Shown here: in pieces, positions 1 to 10,929 of the stretch | How the letters are laid out: every line of letters begins with the position of its first letter | How positions within the stretch are numbered: position 1 is the stretch's first letter | Assembly: GCA_963576475.1 (NCBI GenBank) | Contig: OY754982.1 | Coordinates: 13,587,501-13,651,500 of the forward strand | Source: Molanna angustata | Lineage: Eukaryota; Arthropoda; Insecta; Trichoptera; Molannidae | Reading direction: 5' to 3' | Length of the DNA stretch: 64,000 nucleotides | Made by a program: the position numbers and the translations under genes | The notes under the pieces: generated by a model | Seen by the model: the letters and a program-made list of their open reading frames with translations, nothing else | Told to the model about the DNA's origin: nothing | Databases searched by the model: none

Positions 1-348
1 TTTTTTAACAATTTTTTTAAAAATTGAATTTAGTGACGACATTGCTTCATACATTTTGTATGGCAGTCGCCTATACACAATATGTAAGAAGACTTTATAG
101 TTTGATACTTCATCTCCAAACATACATACATACCATCATGCTATTTTCATATTCTGGGTAGGAAAAAAGGACCTTCCTCCATACTATCCTATGTTGACAT
201 ACATACCTACATATTATGTCGTACAGAAAACAAAATATCTGACAATATACAATAATTTGTATTTATGGGTTTATAGTTTGGTACATATTCTTCAACTATA
301 CATACTATCGCTATCGACAGTTGGATCTCATGTGTTACATGCAACTAG
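1..348 (+). mobile_element. Family A non-autonomous Helitron, 3' part (copy A1)
   Basis: This is the 3' third of a dispersed ~1 kb repeat seen again at 350-1381, 34954-35710 and 44381-51328. It ends in a short hairpin (CATGT, 3-nt loop, ACATG), then CAACTAG and a host T, which is the canonical Helitron 3' terminus (hairpin, then CTRR, inserted before T). There is no Rep/helicase coding, so it is non-autonomous. The 5' part lies outside the window. Bases 115-205 resemble the 3' end of the RTE family at 4148-4776. Confidence 0.7.
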
Positions 349-349
349 T

Positions 350-512
350 TAAGCCAAGATGCGTGTACGAAGGAAAATTTTGTATGGTGTAGTGGACTTT
401 TTGCATGCTAATAACATGAACTAGAGGCCTCGCAGCATATATGTTCCATACATGGGTTTACTCAGAATTCGGAGTAGAACATTTTATGTGAGTTTTGTGT
501 GTCTGTGTGTGT

Positions 513-609
<97 letters not shown>

Positions 610-1381
610 CCATCCCCCCTTATAACTTTTGATCCGCTCAATTTACAGAGCCCGTATTTTCAGAATATATAAACAGTTATAGGCCTACAAACTTTTATAC
701 TCAGTATTGTGAATTTTTGTTTCAGTCAGGAGTTATCAACTTTTGAAATTTTGGTTTATTTTTTCATGTATCTCCAAAACCATAAAAGTTAGAACGCTGA
801 AAATTGGTATATACATAGACAAATACAAAATCTCAAATTTATTTTTTCAAAAAAATTCCAGAGTTTCTTAAACATTTTTTATTAAGAAAAATACTTTTTT
901 TATGATAAATTTTTGAGTTTAACTGCCTATATTTCCATTTTTTTAAAAAATATCGAAAAAATCTGAAACACCGCAACTAGATCATTTAATTTTCTATAAA
1001 AAATATCTACATTGTATAAGCACATCTTAATTTTTTTTTAACAATTTTTATAAAAATTGAATTTAGTGACGACATTGTTTCATACAATTTGTATGGAAGT
1101 AGCCTACTCACAATATCTAAGAAGACTTAATAATTTGATACTAATCTCCAAACATTTATACATACCATCATGCTGTTTTCACATTCTGGGTAGGATCAAA
1201 GGACTGACCTCCATACTATCCTATCTTGACATACATACCTAGGTACATGTGTTGTATAGAAAACCAAATATCTTAAAATATTAAATAATTTGTATTTATG
1301 GGTTTATAGTTTGGTACTTATTCTTCAACTATACATACTATCGCTATCGACAGTTGGATCTCATGTGTTACATGCAACTAG
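350..1381 (+). mobile_element. Family A non-autonomous Helitron (copy A2), 5'-truncated, joined to A1
   Basis: This copy starts abruptly after the CTAG-T of A1 and lacks the first ~55 bp present in the 44381 copy. It runs through a long (GT)n tract at 491-607 and ends at CTAG 1378-1381. The microsatellite sits at the same internal place in the 44 kb copy, so it belongs to the element. The direct A1-A2 junction suggests a tandem, rolling-circle-like product or insertion of one copy beside another (inference). Confidence 0.7.
491..607 (+). repeat. (GT)n microsatellite inside Helitron A2
   Basis: A nearly uninterrupted GT dinucleotide tract of about 115 bp. The family A copy at 44.6 kb carries a shorter, interrupted tract at the equivalent position (44580-44631). 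Confidence 0.95.
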
Positions 1382-1388
1382 TAATATG

Positions 1389-1800
1389 AAAATTGTATTG
1401 CAGAGACATACCTAAATACTTAGCGCATGCGCGTTGGCGTTATTTGCGTTCTGTCAAAAAGTAAGGTTGATCGCTAGGAATCTTACGAGTGGTTTAATAA
1501 ATACGAGATGTTTTCGATGGATGATGATTTTAGCGACTTCGTCAAATATGTATTTGGTAATTTTGTCTGAACAAATACCACACAGAGTATTCAGCGATGT
1601 ACACGAGATGCCGAAAAATCGTGACATTGAGCTGTCAGTGTGAGCTTGGTTACATGGGTTAGTGACAAAAAAAAAAACATTTTAAACGTCTGTCTAATCC
1701 CATAGAAAACTATCTATATCTTTTCCTCATTTAAATGCTACGCCATCGACCTTAAGTTTGACGTAGTATTTAGTAAATGATGTCTCTGCAACGCAATTTC
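1389..1800. mobile_element. MITE-like element with ~30-bp terminal inverted repeats
   Basis: The left end (AATTGTATTGCAGAGACAT) is repeated inverted at the right end (ATGTCTCTGCAACGCAATT), followed on both sides by a TAAATACT-type motif. Total length is about 412 bp. It begins a few bases after the end of Helitron A2. The short open frames inside look like chance. The superfamily is not assigned because I see no clear target-site duplication. Confidence 0.55.
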
Positions 1801-1954
1801 TAACTTAAGAATACTAAATACTTCAGTGAGATTAGGACCTGAATTTATAAAACGTACTAAAAATTTTCTCAATGCTTAGCATGACAAATTCCATACATTT
1901 CGGTGTGCTAAGTATTGACTTAAGCACTACTTACTTTCCGTGTCCGGAACACCA

Positions 1955-2167
1955 TCATATTCGTAGCCCCCAATATTCGGCCACTCGGATTCCACTAGTG
2001 TTTGCTATCACTGTGTCTTTGTGCGTGCATGTCGCTCTTATCATGGGACATGACAGTAGGTGCACGTTGTCCTGTCTGGCGCCACACTCGCAGATGTCTT
2101 CCTCTCTGTATCCACATTTCTTGAGGTCACTTGGTGCTCCAGTGGTGGAAGGATTGGCCGGCATTCT
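1955..2167 (-). pseudogene. Non-LTR retrotransposon C-terminal fragment
   Basis: A 69-residue minus-strand frame contains CECG, then HLLSCP, then a CTHKD...IRVAEYW stretch. I recognise this as the C-terminal zinc-finger region that follows reverse transcriptase in several insect non-LTR elements. No reverse transcriptase domain is attached, so this is a short relic. Family assignment is uncertain. Confidence 0.5.
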
Positions 2168-2229
2168 GCCGTTTCCAGGGACGCCCGATTGCTTTTCCGA
2201 ATTAGCCGAAACTGAGAATGGTTTATAAA

Positions 2230-2750
2230 TACGGCCCTAGGAGTTAGTATTTAGTTACCTAGGACTCGGCATTCGGGTCCTAGTGTCGTATACCTATGAA
2301 ATGAAACTCAAAATAAAAAAATATTTATTTATTTGTTTGAATCTTTCTGTACATATAATTAGCACACGGTGGGCTTATTGCCCAATGGAAAATTCTTCCA
2401 ACCAACCAGAGTAAATGTTAAATATACAAAACTGTGTGTAATATGGCAATTAGTTAATAACATTAAAAAAATAAACAAATATTGCAGAAGAAATGTAAAA
2501 AAAGCAAATAAGAACAATTTATAGCGATGAACTTAAGGAAAAGGAAAAAAATACAGGAAAATTACAGTTTTTCAAATTATGGGAATGAGAACAATTTTAA
2601 AATGCAATAAATGTACATGAATAAACTTAATGTTAAATGAAATAAAAAAATGAAAGTAAAGCAATATATTATAATACAACACATTAACTATATATAGGTA
2701 CTGAGAAATAATATGCTTCCAAAATATATGCAAAACATAGCTTATTCAAT
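2230..2750. other. AT-rich interval, no gene seen
   Basis: Low-complexity A-rich sequence with no convincing open frame. It precedes the non-LTR fragment at 2755 and may be decayed element sequence. Confidence 0.4.
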
Positions 2751-2754
2751 ATCA

Positions 2755-3100
2755 ATGTTCACACTTACCCTACGAGAGGAAGTTAGGATTTTAGACTTCC
2801 AAAAACGAGATTAACATGTACACAAAAAATTTTATACCACAAAGGTCTCAAAATATATAAAAGTGTGCCACCAAACATAAAAGAATCCACAAGTCTTGTT
2901 ACCTTTCGTAGGCTACGTGATGAATATAATATAGTTAAAAACTATTAATGTTCTCCATTGTTTCACATGCTATAATAATTCATTGTCATACTCTTACCAT
3001 ACGTATTGTTTAAAAAAAAGTATTTTATATATATTTTTTTGTACTAGATGTATTAATTTTTATATATATTTTTACATCTAAATAAAATTTATTATTATTA
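2755..3100 (+). pseudogene. Jockey/CR1-type non-LTR fragment (C-terminal end and 3' UTR)
   Basis: One plus-strand frame reads through one stop into the typical C-terminal end of jockey-group ORF2: a Leu-Pro-Lys-rich stretch, then YHKGLKIYKSVPPNIKES, then SLVTFRRLRDEYN and a stop near 2948. An AT-rich 3' region ends in a short ATT-repeat near 3085-3100. Upstream domains are missing. Confidence 0.6.
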
Positions 3101-3589
3101 TATTGGTATACCAACTACAAAAATATATTTGGCTCCAAATTTTCAATAAAGGAAAGAAGCTAGGAAGGAGTTTGAGGAGAGAAAGGAAGAAGATTCAAAA
3201 GATAAGAATTGGTACCAAAACTGATATTGAGAATAAATAATTAATGTTCGCAATTGTGCGAATTCGGTAAATGAAATATAATATTTAAATCAGTCAATTC
3301 TCTGATATAATTACCTTCCTTCGAAACAACTTACTCTTCGAAAAAGTTAATATTACCTACCTTACTAAATTTATTATATTACTTCCAGTTGCTAAAAGTT
3401 TGTACTCCAAAATATATTAATAAGCTCCAACATATTATTTGAACAGTCTATCTTATTATAATTATGGAATATGATATTGAAATTAATGCTATCTAAACAA
3501 AAATTTGTAAGCAAATGAAGATCCAACAATATACTATAAGTCTCTCTATCAATGTTATACAATAAGTATACCTAATGAAAACTTTAGGT
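3101..3589. other. AT-rich interval, no gene seen
   Basis: No supported coding, repeat or RNA feature was found here. The sequence is AT-rich with scattered stops in all frames. Confidence 0.4.
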
Positions 3590-4134
3590 TGGTTGACGAG
3601 TGGAACTCAGATTCCGAAACAATGACCATGTTTGAGATAGCGAAATGCACCTTCTACAAAAGGAAAAATCTGCTGTGTAACCGAGATTCAAAGCTAAGTG
3701 CAAGATAGAGAGCTGTTAAAACATACGTGTCGCCAGTAGTAGTGTATGGAGTGGAAGGTTGGACTCTCAAAATCTCAACAATAAATGGAATTGAAGCATT
3801 TGGGATATGGCTATACGGAAGGTTGATGCGCATCTCATCGGTCGATGAGTATCCAGTGAGAGTTTAAAATGTTATAGAGAAAAAGACAATTGCTGGCCAC
3901 TGTCTAGAGACGCAAAACCACATATTCCACATAGTGATTAATATGCCCTTCTACAACTTATAATGGTGGGATAAATTGAGGGATTGAGGGTGGGATAAAT
4001 TGAGTATGGGGCGTAAAAGAATATTGTGGCTTTATAATCACAGTCTTCGGCGGCGTCACTAATTAGGTGTACACAAGATCGGGATGAAATTGGTGTGATG
4101 GTCGCCAACCTCCGTTAAGAGCGTCACAAGAAAA
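3590..4134 (+). pseudogene. Degraded RTE-type retrotransposon fragment
   Basis: Plus-strand frames, interrupted by stops and shifts, show a stretch like YVSPVVVYGVEGWTLK followed by an EAFGIWLYGRLMRISS-like segment. This is the region after reverse transcriptase in RTE-like elements (usual form LYGAEtWTL...EMWcyRRml). The tail reads DRDEIGVMVANLR before a stop, matching the family's C-terminal end. The 3' end of this relic was the target of the insertion at 4148-4776. Confidence 0.55.
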
Positions 4135-4147
4135 AGATACTAGTATA
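4135..4147. repeat. Target-site duplication, left copy (13 bp)
   Basis: AGATACTAGTATA here is repeated exactly at 4777-4789 and brackets the RTE-type insertion. Confidence 0.8.
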
Positions 4148-4776
4148 CATACATACCATCACGCCATGTCCCTTGCGGGGTAGGCAGAGAGAACCGAACG
4201 CAACATTTTTCTATCCTGACACGCATCCCTCGCCTCGTCCACATTCATGCATCGTCTCATACATGTTCGTCTATTGCTCACACTTTTAACATTTCCGTCT
4301 TTCAAAATTTCGTTCACATGGTCGTGCCATCCCTTTCTTGGGCGTCCCCGACCTCTCATTCCATTCCTTTCCGCTCTGTATATTTTCTTCGTCAGGCGCT
4401 CCTCATTCATTCTCCCCATGTGACCAAACCATCTTAATGTGTTCACTTTCATTCTAGTAATGACATCTTTCTTCATCTTACATTCTTTCCTTATATCCTC
4501 GTTTCTTACCCGGTCATGCATCGTTCTATTACAAATCCTTCTTAACGATCTCATTTCAACTGCATTTATTCTACTTTCATGCGTCTTCTGCCATGTCCGG
4601 GTTTCACTTGCATACGTCATGGTTGGCACTAAGATAGCGTTATGAATGGCAACTTTGGCATCCTTTGATATGTTGGGATCATTCATAATTGGTCTTAGTG
4701 CTCCATTCACTCTGTTTCCTGCCATAACTCTTCTTTCGATCTCTTTATCGAGTCGTCTTAACGACTCGACGACTCG
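4148..4776 (-). mobile_element. 5'-truncated RTE-type retrotransposon (family R-a, copy 1)
   Basis: The minus strand encodes about 188 residues of the ORF2 C-terminal region (4725 down to 4159). It begins MAGNRVNGALRP and passes through RWFGHMGRMNEERLTKKIY, RGRGRPRKGWHDHV and a Cys-Arg-rich stretch to LSAYPARDMA. The element ends in a short TATG-type tail at 4148. Only the region after reverse transcriptase remains. Exact 13-bp target duplications flank it, which proves target-primed insertion of a truncated copy. Related 3' fragments lie near 5521, 32985, 39790 and 60590. Confidence 0.8.
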
Positions 4777-4789
4777 AGATACTAGTATA

Positions 4790-5520
4790 ACTCATTCCAC
4801 TTAGCGTTCAATGATTTCTATATAATGATCCGGTTTTGTACCTAGTGATTTATTTTCAATATCTCAATTCTTAACTTGTGTTGTTCGTGTTATTATTATT
4901 TCTTCTTTAATAATCTTAAAATTCTACTTCCATGAAAATGGTTTTGTGTTTTAAGTTTGAGTAAAGCTACAACCAATTTTTAATAAACTGTTCTCAACAC
5001 TTTTTAAAAGCGCTGCCGTACAAAACAAATTAAGAGGTTTATCATACGAAAAATATTTAATAGGTTATTTCCACACAGCTCCATGTATTCGAATATCAAA
5101 AGCAATGACACAATCTATAATTAATGATCGTAAAAAAATGCAGTTGGGTCTGCGCTCCAGCTTGGCTGGCATGTAGTATATCTAGCCTGTATCTGGCGTG
5201 GTTGACTTACCGTCCAGGAGGGGCTGTATGGTGTGTACACTGTACGATGTATGGAAGCCATTACACAAACATTACTTATGTTGTCTGCAGACCAAGCCTG
5301 GAAAGGTCGACAATTTATGGTCAACGGAGTCGTGGCATTGTACAACTGGCCCCGCCAGACACCAAAGATTCCAACCAAAACGTACCGAAGGGAATAATTG
5401 TTAACTGAACTGCTCGTACCGAATCCAACGGTCAATCGATTGTTTTAAAAATGTATTGTTTTTGAAGATTATTGTGTCTTTGGAAAATAAATATATTTAT
5501 TCGTTTGTAAAGATATCATT
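4790..5520. other. Interval without an identified gene
   Basis: AT-rich flanks surround a richer block at about 5120-5440 that is open on both strands (104 codons minus, 94 plus). Neither translation resembles a family I know. It may be an unrecognised element insertion. Confidence 0.35.
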
Positions 5521-5835
5521 AATAGAATGAAAGTGAACACACTGAGATGGTTTGGCCATATGGGTAGAATGAATGAGGAACGCCTGACGAAGAAAATATA
5601 CAATGTGGATAGGATTGGATTGAGAGGCCGGGGCCGCCCAAGAAAGGGATGGCACGACCATGTGAATGATATTTTGAAAGACGGAAATGTTAGAAGCGTG
5701 AACAACAGACGAACATGTACAAGACGATGTATGAATGTTGTCGAGGCGATGAATGTATGTCAAGATAGAAGTAAGTGGCGTTCGGTTCTCTCTGCCTACC
5801 CCGTAAGGGACATGGCGTGATGGTATGTATATAAA
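5521..5835 (+). mobile_element. 5'-truncated RTE-type fragment (family R-a, copy 2)
   Basis: A 97-residue frame (5527-5820) runs from MKVNTLRWFGHMGRMNEERL through RGRGRPRKGWHDHVNDILKD to LSAYPVRDMA, then TGATGGTATGTATA. It is the same 3' terminus as the 4148-4776 copy, on the opposite strand. The reading frame is intact but represents only the last ~100 residues of ORF2. Confidence 0.75.
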
Positions 5836-7790
5836 TTTGAATATTTTTTAGAATGACTTGTTAGTGAGGAGTATAGCGTTGGCCACAACCCACTCGTTTT
5901 TTTTTTATTATTACAATGTATTTACACAACGATATGTTTCCTTAGTAAATAAAAACATGGTTTTAAGCTCTTATTTACGATATGACACCTAGTTCATATT
6001 ATGAAAATTAAAATATTCATAATTGTATCATGGAAAGAAATATAAAAAAATCTTAAAAAATAGCAAACGGCTACTTGAAAACTTGAAACCACGCAATGAA
6101 AGAAAAATAGCATGAAAAAGCGAAAATAACAGTTATAATAGCAAATTAATTAAAATAATCGCATTTGTTTGACGTAATATTTAATAATCAGCAGCATAAT
6201 TTAAATTAAAAATAATCAATCCATACTTCTTTGAATATATCCTTTTAATTAAAATGTATTATGTCAATAATACCTGAAGGTACGAAATACAAAAGAAAAT
6301 CAATTCCCGTTCGAAAATCAATAAACTCCATTTAAAATTTCGAATTTCAAGTGGACCTCGATTTTATAACGAAATGTTTAATTTATGTATTCCGATAATA
6401 TTCTCTTGTCTGTCGATAAATTGTCTCATAGAAAATTCAAGCCCCACGCAGATTGCAAATGTCAAAGGTAGGCATTTTGGCTGAATGGGAACAACAACAG
6501 CACACGCCATTCTGCGGATGTCTCAAGCGTCCATTTTTTGAAGTTTCATTGTTTAAAGTTTAGTCTCCAACTCCACCTATTCCGTACATACACACACGAC
6601 ACACAATCGAATCGCTAATCGAGGACAGAATCCAACAATTCTCACGTATTGTTACAGATAAACTCGATAATCCCCTGTTTAATACGCCGTTGAGACAGAC
6701 CGTCTCGTAGATTTCATTGCCAAAGCAATTCATAAATAGGATGAGATGTTGGCGTATAATCTTGCGAATACTATGGAATGCTAGAATACCCTATGTTTCA
6801 ATGTTAAACAAACTACATGAAACCAAAAGAGCCCCGCACAACCTTGAAAAGATCCTGAGGTCGCTCAAGAAACCGATGGAGTGACCTTGCTAAGTCCGCA
6901 ACAGAATCTTGAATCACATATGTAAGTCATTAGATCTGCTCATGACCTTCATTCATAGAGGCGAATCTTTGTTCTTGTTTTCTACGTACTCGTATTTAAT
7001 TTTGCAAATCATAAATATCTTCAGCAACTATCTTCATATGTAATAGTTATTTCAAACGATGTCTATTTTGACTAAACTGAAACTAACTTCTAATACCAAA
7101 AGAATCAATTTTGTGATCATCCTAGGATCAGTTTTTTTACCTACAAAATATGTACGTGTTAGATTTTGTTGGATATGGCCAGTCGAACTTGCATTGGACC
7201 TAACGACCTGGATAACATTTACGAAACTCCCTATGAGTTTGGAGCTATGTGTTGTGTAATACGCGACGGCTCAAATCGTTCAATATTCCACTTCCAAGTG
7301 AGGTAGGCATTTAATCATAAATAATTCATTCCCTTTCATCGAAATTTACCACCTTACCGTATTCGCACACAGGCCCCATTCGTGCCTTCCTTTAATAATG
7401 GAGTCCCATTAATTATTTTCGTAAAGCTTCTATCTCATTTATGTCTTCGGAATCTTTATTCATGTTCTTGTCGTTTTGCAAAAACACATGTGTGTTAATC
7501 TTCATCTTATTTATCGATCATATACTTAAGACGCACCGACATTTACAATTTAAATTTAAGTTTCAACTCAAGTCTTTCAATATTCGCATTTAGAAATTTC
7601 ATCGAAATTGAGCATACATTCAGAACTGAAAAAAATACCTACTAAATATTAAAATAAATATCAATACACATTTCAAGTTTGGTTTTTTGATTGTATTTTG
7701 TGTTTTCTTTCCATTTTCTATAAATCTTAAGTCTAACATTTATCTTTAAATGAGCCAAAACCATCCCATGAACTGCAATTCTTCTTTTAT
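5836..7790. other. ~2 kb AT-rich interval, no gene identified
   Basis: I see no conserved reading frame, RNA gene or clear repeat. The longest open frame (66 codons near 7059) has no recognisable features. It may be intergenic or intronic host sequence. Confidence 0.4.
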
Positions 7791-8238
7791 TGTATTCCTA
7801 TCGGTGAAGCGAAAGTGAAAGGACGCATCGCCATGGCAAAGGGAGCACTGGGAAAGCTCACAAGAGTGTGGAAGGACAGGACCATCACAAAAAACACGAA
7901 GGCTAGATAGACTCATCAGGGCTCTGATATTCACGATGTTCCTGTATGGTGTGGAAACATGGACACTTAGGGAGTCAGAGCGAATGAGGATCGATGCTTT
8001 CGGAATGTGGTGCTGGAGGCGTATGTTGCGCATCCCATGGATAGCCAGAAAAACGAATGTGTCAATTCTAGACGAGCTGAAGATCGAGGATCATCTGTCG
8101 ACGATATATTACAGATGTATCCTACAATTCTTTGGACACATTGCCAGAAGGGAACCAGACTGCCTCGAGAAGCTTGTTGTGGTGGGCAGCGTGGAAGGAC
8201 GGAGATCTTGTGGTCGCTCACCGACCAGATGGAGCGAT

Positions 8239-8253
8239 TTGGTTAAGTCCACA
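8239..8253. repeat. Target-site duplication, left copy (15 bp)
   Basis: TTGGTTAAGTCCACA is repeated exactly at 8690-8704. The two copies bracket the insertion that splits the RTE fragment. Confidence 0.85.
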
Positions 8254-8689
8254 TTTAGGAAAGTCGCAGTCACCTACCCCACTCCATAGGGAACGTTATA
8301 GAAACAAGCGTTCTGTTCATCCCCGGAGCGGCTGCTCGCCGGACGAAACAAGAACTACTATCATGCATATTTCATACCACTACCACTAAGAATCCAACCA
8401 CAATCGTGGAGGCCCGTCAATCTCGTCGAGTGTTTCCCTCCCGACAGCGCCACGGTATGCCAGACTATCACAGGGCGAGTGGGTCGTGCCTACCAATCAT
8501 CACGGAGGGCTCCTCCACCCCTTAGTACTCGTATTGGCGAAATACAGGTACCCCACCACTGAACAGTACTTTCAGTTCTTCGATTTTCATCGCTCAGTGA
8601 CGCAGGCTGAATAATCGCCGCGTTTGATGAGTCACCGCCGAGCGAGGCATTAAGGCGTCTGCCCTGCTCTGCCATAGGTAAGAATTGAA
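8254..8689. mobile_element. 436-bp non-autonomous insertion (family N1)
   Basis: This block interrupts the RTE reading frame and is bounded by exact 15-bp direct repeats, so it is a discrete retro-type insertion. Blocks such as CATCCCCGGAGCGGCTGCTC, a CAGTTCTTCGAT block and CACCGCCGAGCG recur in the same order at 53125-53870. It encodes no recognisable protein. Its orientation and parent element are unknown. Confidence 0.75.
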
Positions 8690-8824
8690 TTGGTTAAGTC
8701 CACAATGTGGTCTTCGGTGACTGGTGCTCTGCGTTCAGCCCTAAACAGATTGGCATGGAGGCGGGCCATACGTGTGGCGACAGACTACAGCCGCTATCCT
8801 CAGTCATGAGGAAAATACGAATAT

Positions 8825-9192
8825 ATAACTTATGACACCAAACACCAACCTGGCACCAAAATATATACAAGAGCTGTGTCAGAGAAGAGATCTCTCTGGG
8901 AGGCATCTCACACTCAGGTCGTCTGGATCACAGAGTAACGATTCCTTAAAGGAGTTGGATAGAGTCAACAAAGCAGCTTACTATGACCGATGCTTTAGTG
9001 TGAGTGGTCCCATTAAGTGGAATTCACTGCCTCTAGATGTCCGCAGTGCTCAAAGCAAGATCACTTTCACTAAAGGATTAAAAACAGCTTTGTTTCAGAG
9101 AGCAACACAACATTAAACTATCAGCGCCCTTGGTATGATCTCGAATCATCAAACGGCGCTATACAAATGACTTATTATTATTATTATTATTA
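8825..9192 (+). mobile_element. L2/CR1-type non-LTR retrotransposon 3' fragment with (TTA)n tail
   Basis: The frame to 9116 reads LAPKYIQELCQRRDLSGRHL..., then FSVSGPIKWNSLPLDVRSA and the LKTALFQ ending. This is the characteristic C-terminus of CR1/L2-group ORF2. The 3' UTR is a stem-loop (AGCGCC ... GGCGCT, 9123-9160) followed by ATACAAATGAC and a TTA repeat at 9169-9192. The same 3' UTR appears inverted at 58545-58620. Confidence 0.75.
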
Positions 9193-9690
9193 TGATTTAA
9201 ACCGACATTTAAAAATTTCTCATTTTCATCACATTTATTATGCAATCACGTGTTCGGTTACAACATCCTGGGGTCAAGCCATCTACGTGCTCATAAAATT
9301 ATTTTTTGCCACCAAAATGATCTTTACAACAATCTTTTTAGGTTGGTTTCATTACAATGAAATGATTATGTCATTAATTCGTGCAATATTATTTGGAAGA
9401 TCTTGGACACTTCTGTAAAACCTTACACAAGAACATGTTCAGATGGAGGTGTAAATTTTTATTTTATTTCGTTGAATGTTTCAGAGGTTCCGAGGTAAAC
9501 TAATTTTTAAAACCACTATTTTTATGTTTTGTAGGTATTTATACTTGCATTCTTCCAAAAGACCGAAAACAGTCACCATTAAAACATGATTTGTTTTGGT
9601 ACACGGAATAAGTTGATTTCCAGAACCAAAAGATTATTCTTTGACAAATTTCTAACATCTCAGTAGAGACGATTTTAGAACATTATAGGA
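9193..9690. other. Interval without an identified gene
   Basis: AT-rich sequence with an 83-codon open frame near 9167-9418 that overlaps the TTA tail and shows no family features. I see nothing else. Confidence 0.4.
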
Positions 9691-9694
9691 GAAC

Positions 9695-9926
9695 CAGGAT
9701 CTCAAGGCACCTACAGGGTGTACGACCTGTCATCGTCTGGTTTACGTGATCACCTTATGCACTTGCGCAACGTTCACCAATTATGCCTTCTTATTGAGTT
9801 CCCTTATCAACGGTTCCTGGTTCCGTTGAAGAAGGCATAATTGGTGAACGTTGCGCAAGAGCATAAAGTGATCACGTAAACCAACTGATGACAGGTCGGT
9901 ACCCTGTAGGTGCTTCGAGTTCTATT
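9695..9926. repeat. Long imperfect palindrome (foldback), arms ~95 bp
   Basis: The left arm includes GGCACCTACAGGGTGTACG and TTGCGCAACGTTCACCAATT. The right arm (9829-9926) is its reverse complement with a few mismatches. The ~35-bp loop contains its own mini-hairpin (AACGG, TTCCTGGTT, CCGTT). The transcript would form a strong hairpin. Target duplications are unclear, so I call it a foldback or MITE-like structure. Confidence 0.8.
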
Positions 9927-10929
9927 ATCTATGCAATTTTTGAAAGTTCAATATATTTTAATAATGTTAAATTGATCGTTTGAAATAATTTGAAAAATAC
10001 CGTAGCCATCTATGAAGTAACGAAGAAACCTTTTTGTAACCCCGTCTATTGAGAAAATGTTTCTTTTTTGTAAACATTGAAAGCAATAGTCAATGTTCTC
10101 GTACAGATGTCACTTCTGTACTGCGCCAGAAATATGACTACATTTTTGGCTTGTTTATCTACTTGTACCAAACGTGTATTTTTTTAAATTTTTTTTAAAG
10201 ATTATTCAAAATAGTTTTATTAAATAAAAACAGTTGGAGGTATTGCTTTGTAAGATAACTTTGCTTTTAAAATTCACGGGTGGCTGGTGCGCTGGTATGT
10301 AGATGTGAGCCTAATGTGATACGAATAGAATTAATATAGATTTCGATTATCTGAATAAGACTGGGTATTTTCTTCTACACAGTCTCTCACGAGTGAAATG
10401 AAAATTCTTGTATCCAGCCGAGTGTATCAATGTGACAGAAGGTTGTATCTCGCTGGGACAGTAATACCTGCCATTGTTTCAAGTTGTTCCTCTCCCGCTT
10501 AAATTTTCTCCAGACACAAAAGTTTTTTGCGACTCCGCGTGCCTCTGACATTCTGGAGTGGCGAACGGAAATAGTGACGTCATCGAAGTTTCGCCGGGAA
10601 GAGAAAGAGAGTAGTTTCTAAATCACGGTTATGGATCTAATGACCTGTCATATTGTTTTTTTTTTGCCTCAGCGGACACTGAAAATTGCCAAGTTGAACT
10701 TTTTTTTGTTTTCAGTTTCGCGTCTGTTTCCTTTTTCAAACTACAGCAATTATTTAGTATCTTAGTCAATTCCATTACATCTGTGGAAAAAAATACCCAT
10801 GAGTAATATTGAGTTGAATTAAAATAACTGCACACAGTTCCTACAACAGATTTTTCACTTAATACCCTGGAAATATTGATTTATTTAAAACATTTTGAGC
10901 ACGTGTGCACATGAATTTTTGGTGACAGG
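9927..10929. other. Interval without an identified gene
   Basis: AT-rich sequence. A slightly GC-richer block around 10440-10620 contains a TGACGTCA octamer at about 10573-10580. No gene is supported; the 68-codon minus frame at 10629-10835 is likely chance. Confidence 0.35.

Larger units (their letters stand above)
7800..8820 (+). pseudogene. RTE-type retrotransposon fragment (family R-b), interrupted by a nested insertion
   Basis: A frame from about 7815 reads KGRIAMAKGALGKL...KNTKAR and then, after a one-base shift near 7908, RALIFTMFLYGVETWTL. It continues through FGMWCWRRMLRIPW, QFFGHIARR and SPTRWSDLVKST. At 8254 it is interrupted by a 436-bp insertion. It resumes at 8690 with LVKSTMWSSVTGALRSALNR and ends in WRRAIRVATDYSRYPQS and a stop at 8807-8809. 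This is the RTE ORF2 C-terminus; the endonuclease and catalytic reverse transcriptase regions are missing. Confidence 0.75.

Noticed and set aside
1872..2228. 118-codon plus-strand gene
   Set aside because: The minus strand of the same region carries the recognisable zinc-finger C-terminus of a retrotransposon, so the plus frame is a shadow.
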